From JAZSMJ01 sp045535815 (lineage in GTDB: Bacteria > Bacillota > Clostridia > Oscillospirales > CAG-272): a DNA stretch of 57,464 nucleotides. The translations under genes were made by a program, and so were the position numbers. Every line of letters begins with the position of its first letter. Position 1 is the stretch's first letter. Where the stretch lies: assembly GCA_045535815.1 (NCBI GenBank), contig JAZSMJ010000018.1, positions 1 to 57,464 on the forward strand, read 5' to 3'. This document shows positions 35,164 through 44,702 of the stretch, piece after piece. The notes under the pieces are model-generated. The model saw only the letters and a list, made by a program, of their open reading frames with translations, was not told the origin of the DNA and searched no databases.

Positions 35164-36282
35164 TTATTTTTTATAACTTGAAAGAAGCTTTGTTATCTCC
35201 TCGTATATTCTTTCTCCGCTTTGGTTTACCGAAAGCTCTCCTATCGACTCAGACATAACTCTGAGCTTTTCTCTGTTGCCTATAAGATTACTTACCGCCT
35301 CGGTAAGCACTCCGTCCTTAAGATCCTTTTCCTCAAAAACGAGAGCCGCTCCTCTGTCTGCAAGAACCTTTGCGTTTTTATACTGATGATTGTTGGTCAC
35401 GTTAGGTGACGGTATAAGGACGCAGGGCTTTTTTAAATAAGATAATTCCGATAACGTTATCGCCCCTGCCCTGTTTATAACAAGGTCTGCGGCTGCCATT
35501 TTCAGAGGCATATCGTAGATATATTCAAGCAGCTCTATATTAGGGCATTTATCAAGCCCCATCTCTTCGAACTGACCTTTGCATATCTCGTACTCTATTG
35601 ATCCGCTTGCGTGCACGTGATATATCTCCGGATGCTTTGACGTAAAGTCACGCATAAGCGCAAGAACTTCCTCGTTCACACGCTCTGCACCCATACTTCC
35701 GCCGCATGAAAGTATAAACGAGCGATATTTTCCCTCTATACCAAGGGTTCGTCTTGCCTCATCGTAGCTTGCCTGAGAATATCCGCCTCTTAAAGGGTTT
35801 CCTACCCTTACCGCTTTTTCGGGATGCTTAAGATAAGCCTTTGTCTCCTCAAAGTTGACAAGCATAAGGTCAATATGACGCTCAAGCATTTTGACAGCAA
35901 CCCCGGGCACTGCATTCGATTCGTGAAGCACCGTCGGTATCCCCATTTTTGCGGCAGTTCTTATTATAGGCCAGCAAACGTATCCGCCCGTACCTATAAC
36001 GACGTCGGGCTTAAACTCTTTTATTATTTTTCTTGCCTTTATCTGCGAGTCTATCATAAGCCAAAGAGTTTTAAAATTATCAAAAGACAGACTGCGCTTA
36101 AGGCCTTGAATTTTTATATGATAAAGCTTGTAGCCTTCCTTTGGCACAAGCTTATTTTCAATTCCTCTCTGAGTACCTGCAAATGCAATTTCTGCACCGG
36201 CTTTTTCCTTTAAAATATTTGCTATGGCTATTGCGGGATTAACGTGTCCACCCGTTCCGCCTCCGGTCATTAAAACCTTCAA
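35164..36282 (-). CDS. murG: UDP-N-acetylglucosamine transferase MurG
   Basis: A 372-residue membrane-associated GT-B enzyme that adds GlcNAc to lipid I to make lipid II. The N-terminal signature VLMTGGGTGGHVNPAIAIA, GTGGYVCWP, SCGGSMGAERVNE and the UDP-GlcNAc-binding NRAGAITLSEL region are intact. I choose the TTG at 36282, which gives the usual start MKVLMTGGG and follows AAGGGCGG at about eight bases; a TTG 18 bases earlier has no ribosome binding site. It lies between ftsW and ftsQ. Confidence 0.95.
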   Translation of the reverse strand: MKVLMTGGGTGGHVNPAIAIANILKEKAGAEIAFAGTQRGIENKLVPKEGYKLYHIKIQGLKRSLSFDNFKTLWLMIDSQIKARKIIKEFKPDVVIGTGGYVCWPIIRTAAKMGIPTVLHESNAVPGVAVKMLERHIDLMLVNFEETKAYLKHPEKAVRVGNPLRGGYSQASYDEARRTLGIEGKYRSFILSCGGSMGAERVNEEVLALMRDFTSKHPEIYHVHASGSIEYEICKGQFEEMGLDKCPNIELLEYIYDMPLKMAAADLVINRAGAITLSELSYLKKPCVLIPSPNVTNNHQYKNAKVLADRGAALVFEEKDLKDGVLTEAVSNLIGNREKLRVMSESIGELSVNQSGERIYEEITKLLSSYKK

Positions 36283-36321
36283 AAGACAACCGCCCTTCAA
36301 AATATAGTAAAATAAGCTATG

Positions 36322-37590
36322 CTACTTTTCCTGATATGAGTACCTTGAAATTCCAAGCAGTATACCCATTTCCGCAAGCAGTATTACCAGCGCCGTTCCT
36401 CCGTAGCTGAAAAACGGAAGTGATATTCCGGTGTTGGGTATAAGTGCGGTAACGACCATTACGTTAAGCACTGCCTGCAGTACGACCTGACAGGTGATTC
36501 CGATTGCTACAAGGCTTGAAAAGGTATCCGGCGCTTTCAGGGCAATAACAAATCCTCTCCATAGGAAAAGCGCAAAAAGAACTACTACAGCTATAGCACC
36601 GACAAAGCCGAGCTCTTCGCAAATGATAGAAAATATAAAGTCATTCTGAGGCTCTGAAACGTAAAGATGCTTCTGTCTGCTGTTTCCAAGACCTACACCG
36701 AGAAGTCCTCCCGAGCCTACGGCATTAAGCCCCTGCAGAGTCTGCCATATCTCATCCTGCGCACTGTAATTTTCGGGGTGTATCCACGCATCAAGTCTTT
36801 CTCTTGCATAGTCAGATAAAAGAATTCCTATGCCGATCACCACCGCTCCGACGCTTCCGGCAAGCACGAACCATATCTTTCTTGCTCCGCCTGCGAATAT
36901 GACGAACATACCTATCAAAAACATGATTATCATGCCTGAAAAATGGTTTTCAAGCGCAATAAGCAGGCAAACGAAGCCAACTATTCCTATCGGCACGAAA
37001 ACGCCCCAGGTCGAAGATTTCCAGAAGTTACGGTAGTCCGTTACCTTGCTTTGATATTTCGCCATATAGTACGCCAGCATTAAAACCAGCACTATCTTCA
37101 TCAGCTCAGAGGGCTGGAAGCGTATGCTTCCGAACTGTATCCATCTGGTTGCAACACCCTTTGACAGTCCGTAGATAGGAACTATCGCAAGAAGACCGCA
37201 GGTTATAAGAAAACCGAGCACGGTAAATTTTTGTATCAGCCTGTAGTCAATAACGTTCATTATGAATATCATTGCTACAAGTCCGATAAGAGCAAATATT
37301 ATCTGTCTTTTGAAATAATAATAGCTGTCGCCCTTATCGTACAGCGCATATGCAAAGCTTGCGCTGAATATCATGACCGTTCCGAAGCACAAAAGAATCA
37401 TTATTATAAGGAACATGGGACGGTCAATACCGCCCTTCACTCTTACGAGGTCGGTCGGCTTGATAAAGTCTCCGCTAAGATTTTTTCTGTCTATACGAGG
37501 AGTCTTTACGCCCGGTATGCCTTTTTTGTTTTTTTCTCTCGTTACACGGTATGCTCTCATTTTACTTTGATTGTTTGAGCCGCCGTTCAT
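36322..37590 (-). CDS. ftsW: Lipid II polymerase FtsW (SEDS family)
   Basis: A 422-residue SEDS glycosyltransferase that polymerises lipid II with a partner class B PBP. A basic cytoplasmic tail of about 60 residues precedes ten predicted membrane helices. Family landmarks include FGTVMIFSAS, the large loop with WIHPENYSAQDEIWQTLQGL, GLGNSRQKHLYVSEPQNDFI and the C-terminal NTGISLPFFSYGGTALVI. It could equally be the sporulation form SpoVE; position beside murG and the PBP allows both. GAGGAGGAG precedes the ATG. It follows mraY directly, in the place where murD would usually come first. Confidence 0.93.
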   Translation of the reverse strand: MNGGSNNQSKMRAYRVTREKNKKGIPGVKTPRIDRKNLSGDFIKPTDLVRVKGGIDRPMFLIIMILLCFGTVMIFSASFAYALYDKGDSYYYFKRQIIFALIGLVAMIFIMNVIDYRLIQKFTVLGFLITCGLLAIVPIYGLSKGVATRWIQFGSIRFQPSELMKIVLVLMLAYYMAKYQSKVTDYRNFWKSSTWGVFVPIGIVGFVCLLIALENHFSGMIIMFLIGMFVIFAGGARKIWFVLAGSVGAVVIGIGILLSDYARERLDAWIHPENYSAQDEIWQTLQGLNAVGSGGLLGVGLGNSRQKHLYVSEPQNDFIFSIICEELGFVGAIAVVVLFALFLWRGFVIALKAPDTFSSLVAIGITCQVVLQAVLNVMVVTALIPNTGISLPFFSYGGTALVILLAEMGILLGISRYSYQEK

Positions 37591-37615
37591 AAATCTCCTC
37601 CTCTTTTTTATCGTT

Positions 37616-38605
37616 TTATTTTAAACCAAACCAGGCAATAACGCCTGCTATTAACGTTACTGCTGTGAAAACGCTGACGAGCTTGATCTCACTCCAGCCA
37701 CCCATTTCAAAGTGATGGTGAAGGGGCGCCATTCTGAAGATCCTCTTATGAGTAAGCTTATAAAAACCTACCTGAAGCATAACTGATGCAGCCTCTGCAA
37801 TATAAACTATTCCTGCTACGATTATTATAAGCGGATTATTTATCATAAAAGCAGATCCCACGACGAGAGCGCCGAGGAAGAGCGATCCGGTATCTCCCAT
37901 AAATACCTTTGCAGGATAGAAATTATAGACCAAAAATCCGATGCATCCGCCTATTGCTGCCGCAGACAGTACTGAGAGCGAAAAAGCTCCCAAAGCAAAC
38001 GATGCAACCGAGAAGAATGCGGAAACCGCAAGCGTGACCGAGGCTGCAAGACCGTCAATTCCATCGGTAAGATTAACGCTGTTTACAACGCCTGTTATAA
38101 GTATAAATGCTATTATATAATAGAATATTCCAAGCTCAAGCTCTATTCCAACAAACGGGATATACAGAGAGGTGTCAATGCATCCGCCAAGTGCCATTGA
38201 GGCAATATATACTGCTGCGGCGATAAGCTGAAGCAGATATTTCTGCTTTGCGGTAAGGCCTTCGTTTTTACCCTTGGAAAACTTTGCTTTATCATCTATA
38301 AATCCTATTATACCGTTAAGGACAGCAAATGCAACGGTGAACAGCGCACCTTTATCAAACTGTCCCTTTAATATCATCAGAACGCTTCCGATGACTGCAA
38401 ATATAAGAACTATCGGTATAATAAAGCCGATACCGCCCATCGTGGGGGTTCCTTCTTTATTTTTATGCCATCTCGGACCGATTTCAAGTATCTTCTGCCC
38501 CATTTTTTTGCTTTTGAGCACCGGTATTAGCTTTCTTTCTATAAGTACCGTCGAAAGAAAAGACAATACCAAAGCCAGAATATACGCTATAACTGTTCCG
38601 TCCAT
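37616..38605 (-). CDS. mraY: Phospho-N-acetylmuramoyl-pentapeptide transferase MraY
   Basis: A 329-residue membrane enzyme that transfers phospho-MurNAc-pentapeptide to undecaprenyl phosphate, making lipid I. About ten hydrophobic helices are seen, with the conserved KKEGTPTMGG-like HKNKEGTPTMGGIGF, the Asp pair in GFIDDKAKF, NLTDGIDGLA, VFMGDTGSLFLG and the MAPLHHHFE loop. The ribosome binding site is weak (GAGAGTG), and murF ends six bases upstream, so translation is probably coupled. Confidence 0.96.
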   Translation of the reverse strand: MDGTVIAYILALVLSFLSTVLIERKLIPVLKSKKMGQKILEIGPRWHKNKEGTPTMGGIGFIIPIVLIFAVIGSVLMILKGQFDKGALFTVAFAVLNGIIGFIDDKAKFSKGKNEGLTAKQKYLLQLIAAAVYIASMALGGCIDTSLYIPFVGIELELGIFYYIIAFILITGVVNSVNLTDGIDGLAASVTLAVSAFFSVASFALGAFSLSVLSAAAIGGCIGFLVYNFYPAKVFMGDTGSLFLGALVVGSAFMINNPLIIIVAGIVYIAEAASVMLQVGFYKLTHKRIFRMAPLHHHFEMGGWSEIKLVSVFTAVTLIAGVIAWFGLK

Positions 38606-38611
38606 TCAAAT

Positions 38612-40036
38612 TCACTCTCTTCCTGATGTCTTGAGCACCTCAATTACACGCTCGAGCTTTACTGCTCTGCTCGCCTTGAATAATACAGTGCCCACTCCGT
38701 TTGTCATATCCATAACCGCGTCTGCGGCCATCTGTACGTCGTCACACGACTTTATGATAACTATATCAGACCACGGTAAGCCGCCGTCAGCCGCTCCTTT
38801 TGCAATCTCCTCAGCCTGCGCTCCAAACGTTATAAGACCGGAAACGCCCGATTTAGCCGCCTCAAGTCCGACCTCATAATGAAGCTTAGCTGAATATTCA
38901 CCAAGCTCTCTCATCTCGCCCAGCACCGCAACACCCGGAGTCTTCTTCTTTAAAAGTCCCGACAAAACTCCGAGCGATGCCTTCATTGATTCGGGGCTTG
39001 CGTTATAGCAGTCCTCCATAACCGTTAAAGAGCCTATATCGTATATATTCTGACGCATTCCGCTGCTTTTATAGTTCATAAGACCGCGTCTGATTTCTGC
39101 TTCGCTCATACCGAGGATAAGTCCTACGGTAAAACCGACTGCCGCATCAAATGCGCAATGCTTACCAAGTGCAGGAATGGTAATATCCTCAAAGGCTCTG
39201 TTTCTGCTGACAAGATCAAATACGGTATTACCGTCTTTTTCACGCACGTTCTTTATACGCATCTGAGCATTTTCGTTCTCAAAAGCAATATAGAAAGCTC
39301 CGCTTATTCCCGAAAGCAAGGGCTCGTCACCGTTGAGTATAAGCCCTCCGCCCTGCTTCAGACCGTCAATTATCTCAAGCTTTGCACGGCATATATTCTC
39401 TCTTGAGCCAAGGCGTTCGATATGCGACGAGCCGATATTGGTTATTACCGCAATGTCGGGAGCGGCAATCTTTGAAAGATTGCTTATCTCTCCAAGTTCG
39501 CTCATGCCCATTTCCACGACAAGCGCCTCGTCATCCTCTTCGAGATCGAGAAGTGTAAGAGGAAGACCTATCTCGCTGTTATAATTACCCGACGTTTTAT
39601 GTGTTTTGAACTTTTCCGAGATGACTGCAGAGATAAATTCCTTGGTAGTGGTTTTTCCTACGCTGCCGGTAACTCCCACCGTATAGGGATCTATTACGCT
39701 TTTATATTCGTGCGCAAGCATACCGAGCGATTTTACCGTATCATCACAAAGAATGATACATTTACCGTCGAATTTTATCTCTTCGCCCGTGACTGCGTTT
39801 TTCGGTATATGATCTGCAAGTGTACAGCAAGCACCCTTTGAAAAAGCAGAGCTGATATAATCGTGTCCGTCGGAGTTCTCACCCTTGATAGCCACGAACA
39901 TATCGTCTTTTTCTATTTTTCGGGAATCAATAGAGATTCCCTTTATCTTTCTGCCGTTGTGATTGAGCAGTACTCCGCCGCATCCCTGCGCTACGTCACA
40001 CGGATCTGCTCCGCCGTTTTTTAAATATAATTTCAT
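38612..40036 (-). CDS. murF: UDP-MurNAc-tripeptide--D-Ala-D-Ala ligase MurF
   Basis: A 474-residue cytoplasmic ligase that adds D-Ala-D-Ala to the peptidoglycan precursor using ATP. P-loop GSVGKTTT lies at residues 124-131; SGNYNSEIGLPLTLL, VEMGMSELGEI and NIGSSHIERLGS are the MurF-specific central-domain segments; EDCYNASPESMKASL marks the C-terminal domain. CGGAGGAG precedes the ATG. It follows murE by 30 bases. Confidence 0.96.
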   Translation of the reverse strand: MKLYLKNGGADPCDVAQGCGGVLLNHNGRKIKGISIDSRKIEKDDMFVAIKGENSDGHDYISSAFSKGACCTLADHIPKNAVTGEEIKFDGKCIILCDDTVKSLGMLAHEYKSVIDPYTVGVTGSVGKTTTKEFISAVISEKFKTHKTSGNYNSEIGLPLTLLDLEEDDEALVVEMGMSELGEISNLSKIAAPDIAVITNIGSSHIERLGSRENICRAKLEIIDGLKQGGGLILNGDEPLLSGISGAFYIAFENENAQMRIKNVREKDGNTVFDLVSRNRAFEDITIPALGKHCAFDAAVGFTVGLILGMSEAEIRRGLMNYKSSGMRQNIYDIGSLTVMEDCYNASPESMKASLGVLSGLLKKKTPGVAVLGEMRELGEYSAKLHYEVGLEAAKSGVSGLITFGAQAEEIAKGAADGGLPWSDIVIIKSCDDVQMAADAVMDMTNGVGTVLFKASRAVKLERVIEVLKTSGRE

Positions 40037-40066
40037 ATTCTCCTCCGATTCTTCCGATCGGAATTT

Positions 40067-41512
40067 TCATTCCAAAGACTTACCTTTTTTTCTGCTGAAA
40101 TGAGATAAAACTATCTCACGCTCTGAAAAATAACGCTTTCCCTGCGGCCCTATCTCATATTCCTCATGCCCTTTTCCTGCAAGCAGAATTATACCGTTTT
40201 CATCGGTATTATCAAGGGCATACTCTATTGCTTCTTTTCTGTCCTCTATAACTATGTAGGGTCGCTCTTTATCTATACCACGAAGTATCTGATCTATTAT
40301 ACTCCGTCTGTCTTCCGTCCTTGAATTGTCACTTGTGATTATTACGAAATCGGCAAGTCGGGATGCTATTGCTCCCATTAACGGGCGCTTGGCTCTGTCT
40401 CTGTCACCGCCGCACCCGAAAAGAAGGGTTATCTTCTGAGTATCACGTCTGAAGCCTCTGACTGTAAGCAGAAGCTTTTCAAGTGCATCGGGCGTATGCG
40501 CATAGTCAATAAACACCGCCGCACCCTCCGATGGCACTCTCTCTATCCTGCCCTTGACTCCGCACATTCCACGAAGACCGCTAAGAATAAATCTAATATC
40601 AATACCCTCTGCAAGCGCACATCCTACTGCGGCTAAGGTATTATAGACAGTAAACAGACCCGGTATGCCGCATTTCACGCAGAAGACTCTGCTTTCATCG
40701 AGCGAAAGATCATACTCAATACCGTCGATCCCGAGATTTCTCACGTTTTTGGCGGTTATATCCGCATCGCAGCTTACCCCTGAAAAGGTTATTCTTTTTG
40801 ACGTTATATCAATCGGGCATACCGTATTGCAATATCCGTCATCGTAATTCACAACTGCATTTTTGCAGATGCGAAAAAGCTTTGCTTTGGCTGCTGCATA
40901 ATTTTGCATGGTGCCGTGAAAATCAAGATGCTCCGGGGTAAGATTGGTAAACACTCCCGTGCTCACCTTGATGGGCGACAGCTTATCAAAATACAAAGCA
41001 TGCGAGGATGCCTCCATTACGACGTACTGTACGCCCGATGCTGCCATATCCGCAAGCATGGGATAAAGATCGCACGGATCAGGCGTGGTCAGCGTGTTGT
41101 TTATAGTACCTATCAGCGCCGTTTTATAGCCTGCACATTCAAGTATGGCCTTTATCATATGAGAAACGGAGGTCTTACCGTTCGTTCCCGTTACGGCTAT
41201 TATTTTCACCTTATCAGCCGGATTTGAGCAAAGGTTGCTCCATATCCTTGCATACGCTTCACGCGCGCCGCAGACGCATATACAGCACCCTTCGGTATTC
41301 ACCTTTTCGGATATTACAACGGCAGCTCCTGCCCTGAATGCATCCTCTATAAAATCGTCCCCGTCTGCGGTAAGACCGCTTATAGAGATATACATCGAAC
41401 CGCTTTTTACACGTCTCGAATCAGACGTTATATCGGTAATATCAAGCTCGTTTATGCTCTCGTCTATACATCCTTTAACGCAAACACCGCGAAGCAGATC
41501 TCTTACCTTCAA
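40067..41512 (-). CDS. murE: UDP-MurNAc-tripeptide synthetase MurE
   Basis: A 481-residue cytoplasmic ligase that adds the third stem-peptide residue. P-loop TGTNGKTS at 108-115; the conserved EASSHAL and TNLTPEHLDFHGTM segments follow. The residue-selecting motif near 400 reads SDNSRTED; the meso-diaminopimelate enzymes have DNPR, so Pro is replaced by Ser while the Arg that contacts diaminopimelate is kept. Diaminopimelate is therefore the likely substrate but not certain. The start is taken as TTG 41512 (MKVRDLLRGV), nine bases after GGAG; an ATG at 41521 lies directly on that site. Confidence 0.94.
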   Translation of the reverse strand: MKVRDLLRGVCVKGCIDESINELDITDITSDSRRVKSGSMYISISGLTADGDDFIEDAFRAGAAVVISEKVNTEGCCICVCGAREAYARIWSNLCSNPADKVKIIAVTGTNGKTSVSHMIKAILECAGYKTALIGTINNTLTTPDPCDLYPMLADMAASGVQYVVMEASSHALYFDKLSPIKVSTGVFTNLTPEHLDFHGTMQNYAAAKAKLFRICKNAVVNYDDGYCNTVCPIDITSKRITFSGVSCDADITAKNVRNLGIDGIEYDLSLDESRVFCVKCGIPGLFTVYNTLAAVGCALAEGIDIRFILSGLRGMCGVKGRIERVPSEGAAVFIDYAHTPDALEKLLLTVRGFRRDTQKITLLFGCGGDRDRAKRPLMGAIASRLADFVIITSDNSRTEDRRSIIDQILRGIDKERPYIVIEDRKEAIEYALDNTDENGIILLAGKGHEEYEIGPQGKRYFSEREIVLSHFSRKKGKSLE

Positions 41513-41566
41513 AAATATCATCTCCGAATGCAGAATTTTTTAATATATTTCCACATCCGTTTATTA

Positions 41567-43810
41567 TCAGTCGTCCGTTACGTTAAGATATCTCAGAGTT
41601 ATTCTTACAACAGTACCGTAAGGTACCTTTTCGCCGTATTCGGGTTCCTGTGATACAACGATAGCTCCCGCATCGGATATACCGTTGGTTGCACCGTCGA
41701 TCAAAACGTTGAAATTGCTGTTCGTTAACGTCCTGTTAGCCATAGACGCACTCATTCCCGTTACCTTGGGCACCTCAAACAGCGCGTCAGGCTCTGCATC
41801 TCCGGTATAGAATATGACCTTACCGGTATCCTTGCTGAGTGAGCTTCCTCCCTCGGGGATCTGATGAGTTACTATGTCTCCGTCGCCCTCAACTATGTAA
41901 TCAACGCCTCTGTTTGTAACGTCAAGCATAGCGTCTTCCAAGGGCCAGCCCTCGTAATCTCTTATCGTGACCGCAAGCTTTGCAAGCTCTTCTTCGGTGT
42001 ATTCTCTTTCAACACCGAGATAAGGAAGTGCTTCCTCAAGGAAATTAGCAACGTAAGGAGCGGCAACTACGCTTCCGTAAACGCTGTCTCCCATCGGCTG
42101 ATCAACGATAATGATAACTGCTATCTGAGGATCGTCCGCAGGTGCGTACGCAACGCACGAGCCGACACGCAGATAGGATTTTCCCTCTTCGTTAAGAACG
42201 TCTCGCACCTCGGAGGTACCGGTCTTAGCAGCTACCTTATAGCCTGCAACGTATGCGTTTTTCGCACCGCCGTCTCCCGATACACCCTCCTCGAGTATCT
42301 TCGTTATACGGTTGCAAACGCTTTCGCTTACAACCTGTCTTTTGCTTGCATCATCAAATGAATAAAGAATATTTCCGTCATCGTCAACTATCTCACTGAC
42401 AAGATGGGGCTGAACGAGATAGCCTCCGTTTGCTACCGTAGCTATCGCTGTAAGCTGCTGTATTGCGGTCGTCTTAAAGGTCTGACCGAATGAATAAACG
42501 GCAAGCTCAACCTGATTGAATGAGCCGTACTGATGGAAAATGGGAGACGCTTCACCCGGAAGATCTACCCCTGTTTTTTCGGTATATCCGAAAAGCTTGA
42601 AATATTCGTAAAACTTTGCTCTTCCGAGCCTTTCGGCAACCGCCATAAGCGTGGGGTTACAGGACTGCTGAAGTCCTACCTCGTAGGTAACCGCACCGTG
42701 TCCGTATACTCTGTGACAGTGTATGGGAGCCGAATAGCCTTCAACTCTGTAGCTTCCGCTGCAGTAAAACGGATCGCTCTCCTTTACGACGTTTTCTTCA
42801 AAAACCATCGAGGTAGTCACGACCTTAAATGTCGAACCTGGCTCGTAAAGCTCTGATACCGCTTTGTTTCTCCACATAGAATAAAGAAGCTCAACGTATT
42901 CCGTATTGTGCTCTTCATCGGTACCGATAAATGCATCAAGCGCAGCCTGAGATTCCGGATCAAGCGTATACGCATCATTAAGATCAAAATTCGGATAGGT
43001 TGCCATTCCGAGCACTGCGCCGTTATTAACGTCCATTGCTACACCGGTAACACGGTTCATGGCAACAGAATCGTAATAGGTCTGCTCTATCTGCTCTTCG
43101 AGTATCGACTGTATTTTGAAATCAAGGGTAGACAAAACGTTAGCGCCGTTTTGCGCATCTACGTAGGTATCGTATTTAGACTGCATTGCAAGTCCGAGTG
43201 CATTTTTGGAAACTATAAATTTTCCGTCAGTTCCCGAAAGATATGAGTCGTACTGCTTTTCAAGTCCTATAAGACCTCCGTCGGTTCCGACTACGCCGAG
43301 AACGTGAGACGCAAGCGTTCCGTACGGATAATATCTTGCCGTGCTCGGCTCAAGATATATCTGCTTGGACAGTCCGTATTCCGCAATAAATTCCCTTACC
43401 TCTTCAGCGCTCTCTTCATCCACCTTTTTCTTTATGGTTTCATCAAGACGCTTGGTCTTTTGGGTCTTTTGATATATTGTATCATACTCAACACCGAGAA
43501 TTTGTGAGAGTTTTGTCGAAATAAGAATTGCCTGACTCTGATCCTCTATATCACGGGGAGAGATAAAAACTCTGTACACGGTATAATTGGTCGCAAGCTG
43601 TATAGTACCCGTTCTGTCGTAAATAATGCCACGGTCCGCCTTTACGTAGGTCTCACGCTGTATATTATCTATTACCTTCTCCTGATATTCGTCGTAGCTC
43701 AGCACTTGGAGATAAAAAAGTCTTGTTATGATAGCAATAAGCGCAGCCACAAACATAAGAATGATCAAAAGGCTGCGAAGCGGTATCTGTCTGTTTTTAG
43801 TCTTTTGCAT
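41567..43810 (-). CDS. Class B penicillin-binding protein (FtsI/SpoVD) with PASTA domain
   Basis: A 747-residue transpeptidase: short cytoplasmic tail, one membrane helix (LLIILMFVAALIAIITRLFY), pedestal domain with ADRGIIYDRTG, catalytic domain with STFK (Ser326), SCN in LQQSCNPTLM, and KTGTSE; a C-terminal PASTA domain begins around FEVPKVTGMSASMANRTL, and the segment before it (EGWPLEDAMLDVTNRGVDYI) looks like a diverged PASTA repeat. It crosslinks septal or spore-cortex peptidoglycan with FtsW/SpoVE. Only one such gene occurs here, whereas Bacillus has pbpB and spoVD side by side, so I do not choose between them. GAGGAAAACGAGG precedes the ATG region. Confidence 0.93.
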   Translation of the reverse strand: MQKTKNRQIPLRSLLIILMFVAALIAIITRLFYLQVLSYDEYQEKVIDNIQRETYVKADRGIIYDRTGTIQLATNYTVYRVFISPRDIEDQSQAILISTKLSQILGVEYDTIYQKTQKTKRLDETIKKKVDEESAEEVREFIAEYGLSKQIYLEPSTARYYPYGTLASHVLGVVGTDGGLIGLEKQYDSYLSGTDGKFIVSKNALGLAMQSKYDTYVDAQNGANVLSTLDFKIQSILEEQIEQTYYDSVAMNRVTGVAMDVNNGAVLGMATYPNFDLNDAYTLDPESQAALDAFIGTDEEHNTEYVELLYSMWRNKAVSELYEPGSTFKVVTTSMVFEENVVKESDPFYCSGSYRVEGYSAPIHCHRVYGHGAVTYEVGLQQSCNPTLMAVAERLGRAKFYEYFKLFGYTEKTGVDLPGEASPIFHQYGSFNQVELAVYSFGQTFKTTAIQQLTAIATVANGGYLVQPHLVSEIVDDDGNILYSFDDASKRQVVSESVCNRITKILEEGVSGDGGAKNAYVAGYKVAAKTGTSEVRDVLNEEGKSYLRVGSCVAYAPADDPQIAVIIIVDQPMGDSVYGSVVAAPYVANFLEEALPYLGVEREYTEEELAKLAVTIRDYEGWPLEDAMLDVTNRGVDYIVEGDGDIVTHQIPEGGSSLSKDTGKVIFYTGDAEPDALFEVPKVTGMSASMANRTLTNSNFNVLIDGATNGISDAGAIVVSQEPEYGEKVPYGTVVRITLRYLNVTDD

Positions 43811-43869
43811 CCTCGTTTTCCTCCTGTTTGTTTTTTGACTGTCGTCTCAGTTTTTGTCCGTATATAAAA

Positions 43870-43916
43870 TTGAGAGTAAAGGGCATATCGTGAACACGTA
43901 ACCACTCCACTCTCAA
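43870..43916 (-). other. Hairpin between ftsL and the PBP gene, possible attenuator
   Basis: TTGAGAGT and ACTCTCAA arms enclose a smaller CGTG-tt-CACG hairpin; on the minus strand the sequence TTTTATAT follows. It sits in the 138-base gap, the largest inside the cluster upstream of ftsQ. It may reduce read-through or mark processing. Confidence 0.4.
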
Positions 43917-43948
43917 AAGTTTCCTTTATAAAATCTATTCGTGCATAT

Positions 43949-44641
43949 TTAATTTATTCCGAACACGTTGCGGAAATTTTCTGTTATTGCACTCATTATG
44001 GTCGAAACCGGTCCCGTGCTTTCCTCGGGCTCTGGCTTAACTACCTCGACCTTTTCCTCGTTGTCAATGCTTACATACTTTTTGGGAAGCTGATCCATCT
44101 TGACCATTCCGAGAACGTTTACAGCATAATCCTCTATGGCATTCAGATCGTTCTTCTTTTCAAGCTCAAGCGTAAGCTCGTTTGCTTCTGTTTTAAGATT
44201 ACCGAGCTGCGACTGCATTGACGAGATATCCTGAGTTACCTCATTTATCTGTACCATATTAAATATCATGTACATAAACAAAACCGTACTGATAACAGAC
44301 ATAAAGACCACAGCTATCGGGAAAGGACTTCTTTTTGGAGCTTTTATTGTTCTTATCTTTATTTCGGTGGTTCTTGAAATGTCTCTGCGTGCCTCTCTTT
44401 TCGGAAGCTGTGCATTTGAGGACTTTGCTTTTTCTGTATTTATCTTTCCGGCAGCTCTGCTTTTATTCGGCAAGGGTGCATTTTTTGCTTTTGCGGTGCT
44501 TGCGTTTTTGAGAGGTGCTTTATTCTGAGCTGACGGATCCTTTGAGGATGACTTGGAGGGTGCGTTATTCGTTAAAGTATTAAAATCGTATACTTTTACT
44601 GACTTTGATGCCTTTTTGCTGTACAAAGCATTATAAGACAT
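43949..44641 (-). CDS. ftsL: FtsL-like bitopic division protein with long N-terminal tail
   Basis: A 230-residue protein with one membrane helix (AVVFMSVISTVLFMYMIFNM) near residues 110-130, followed by a coiled coil (INEVTQDISSMQSQLGNLKT to about 170) and the AVNVLGMVKMDQ segment typical of FtsL/DivIC. Position between rsmH and the PBP is that of ftsL. The cytoplasmic tail of about 105 residues is rich in Lys, Ala, Ser and Pro and is much longer than in most FtsL proteins. The external end has an acidic stretch (EKVEVVKPEPEE). GGGGGAGGAAAG precedes the ATG. Assignment rests on position and topology, since the family has little sequence conservation. Confidence 0.8.
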   Translation of the reverse strand: MSYNALYSKKASKSVKVYDFNTLTNNAPSKSSSKDPSAQNKAPLKNASTAKAKNAPLPNKSRAAGKINTEKAKSSNAQLPKREARRDISRTTEIKIRTIKAPKRSPFPIAVVFMSVISTVLFMYMIFNMVQINEVTQDISSMQSQLGNLKTEANELTLELEKKNDLNAIEDYAVNVLGMVKMDQLPKKYVSIDNEEKVEVVKPEPEESTGPVSTIMSAITENFRNVFGIN

Positions 44642-44702
44642 TAAAACTTTCCTCCCCCGCTAAATCATTCCATATAATTCCATTAAAATAACCGTTTAAT
44701 AC

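Noticed and set aside
37591..37615. Remnant of murD between mraY and ftsW
   Set aside because: The gap is only 25 bases and holds the ftsW ribosome binding site region and mraY upstream sequence; nothing is left of a gene.
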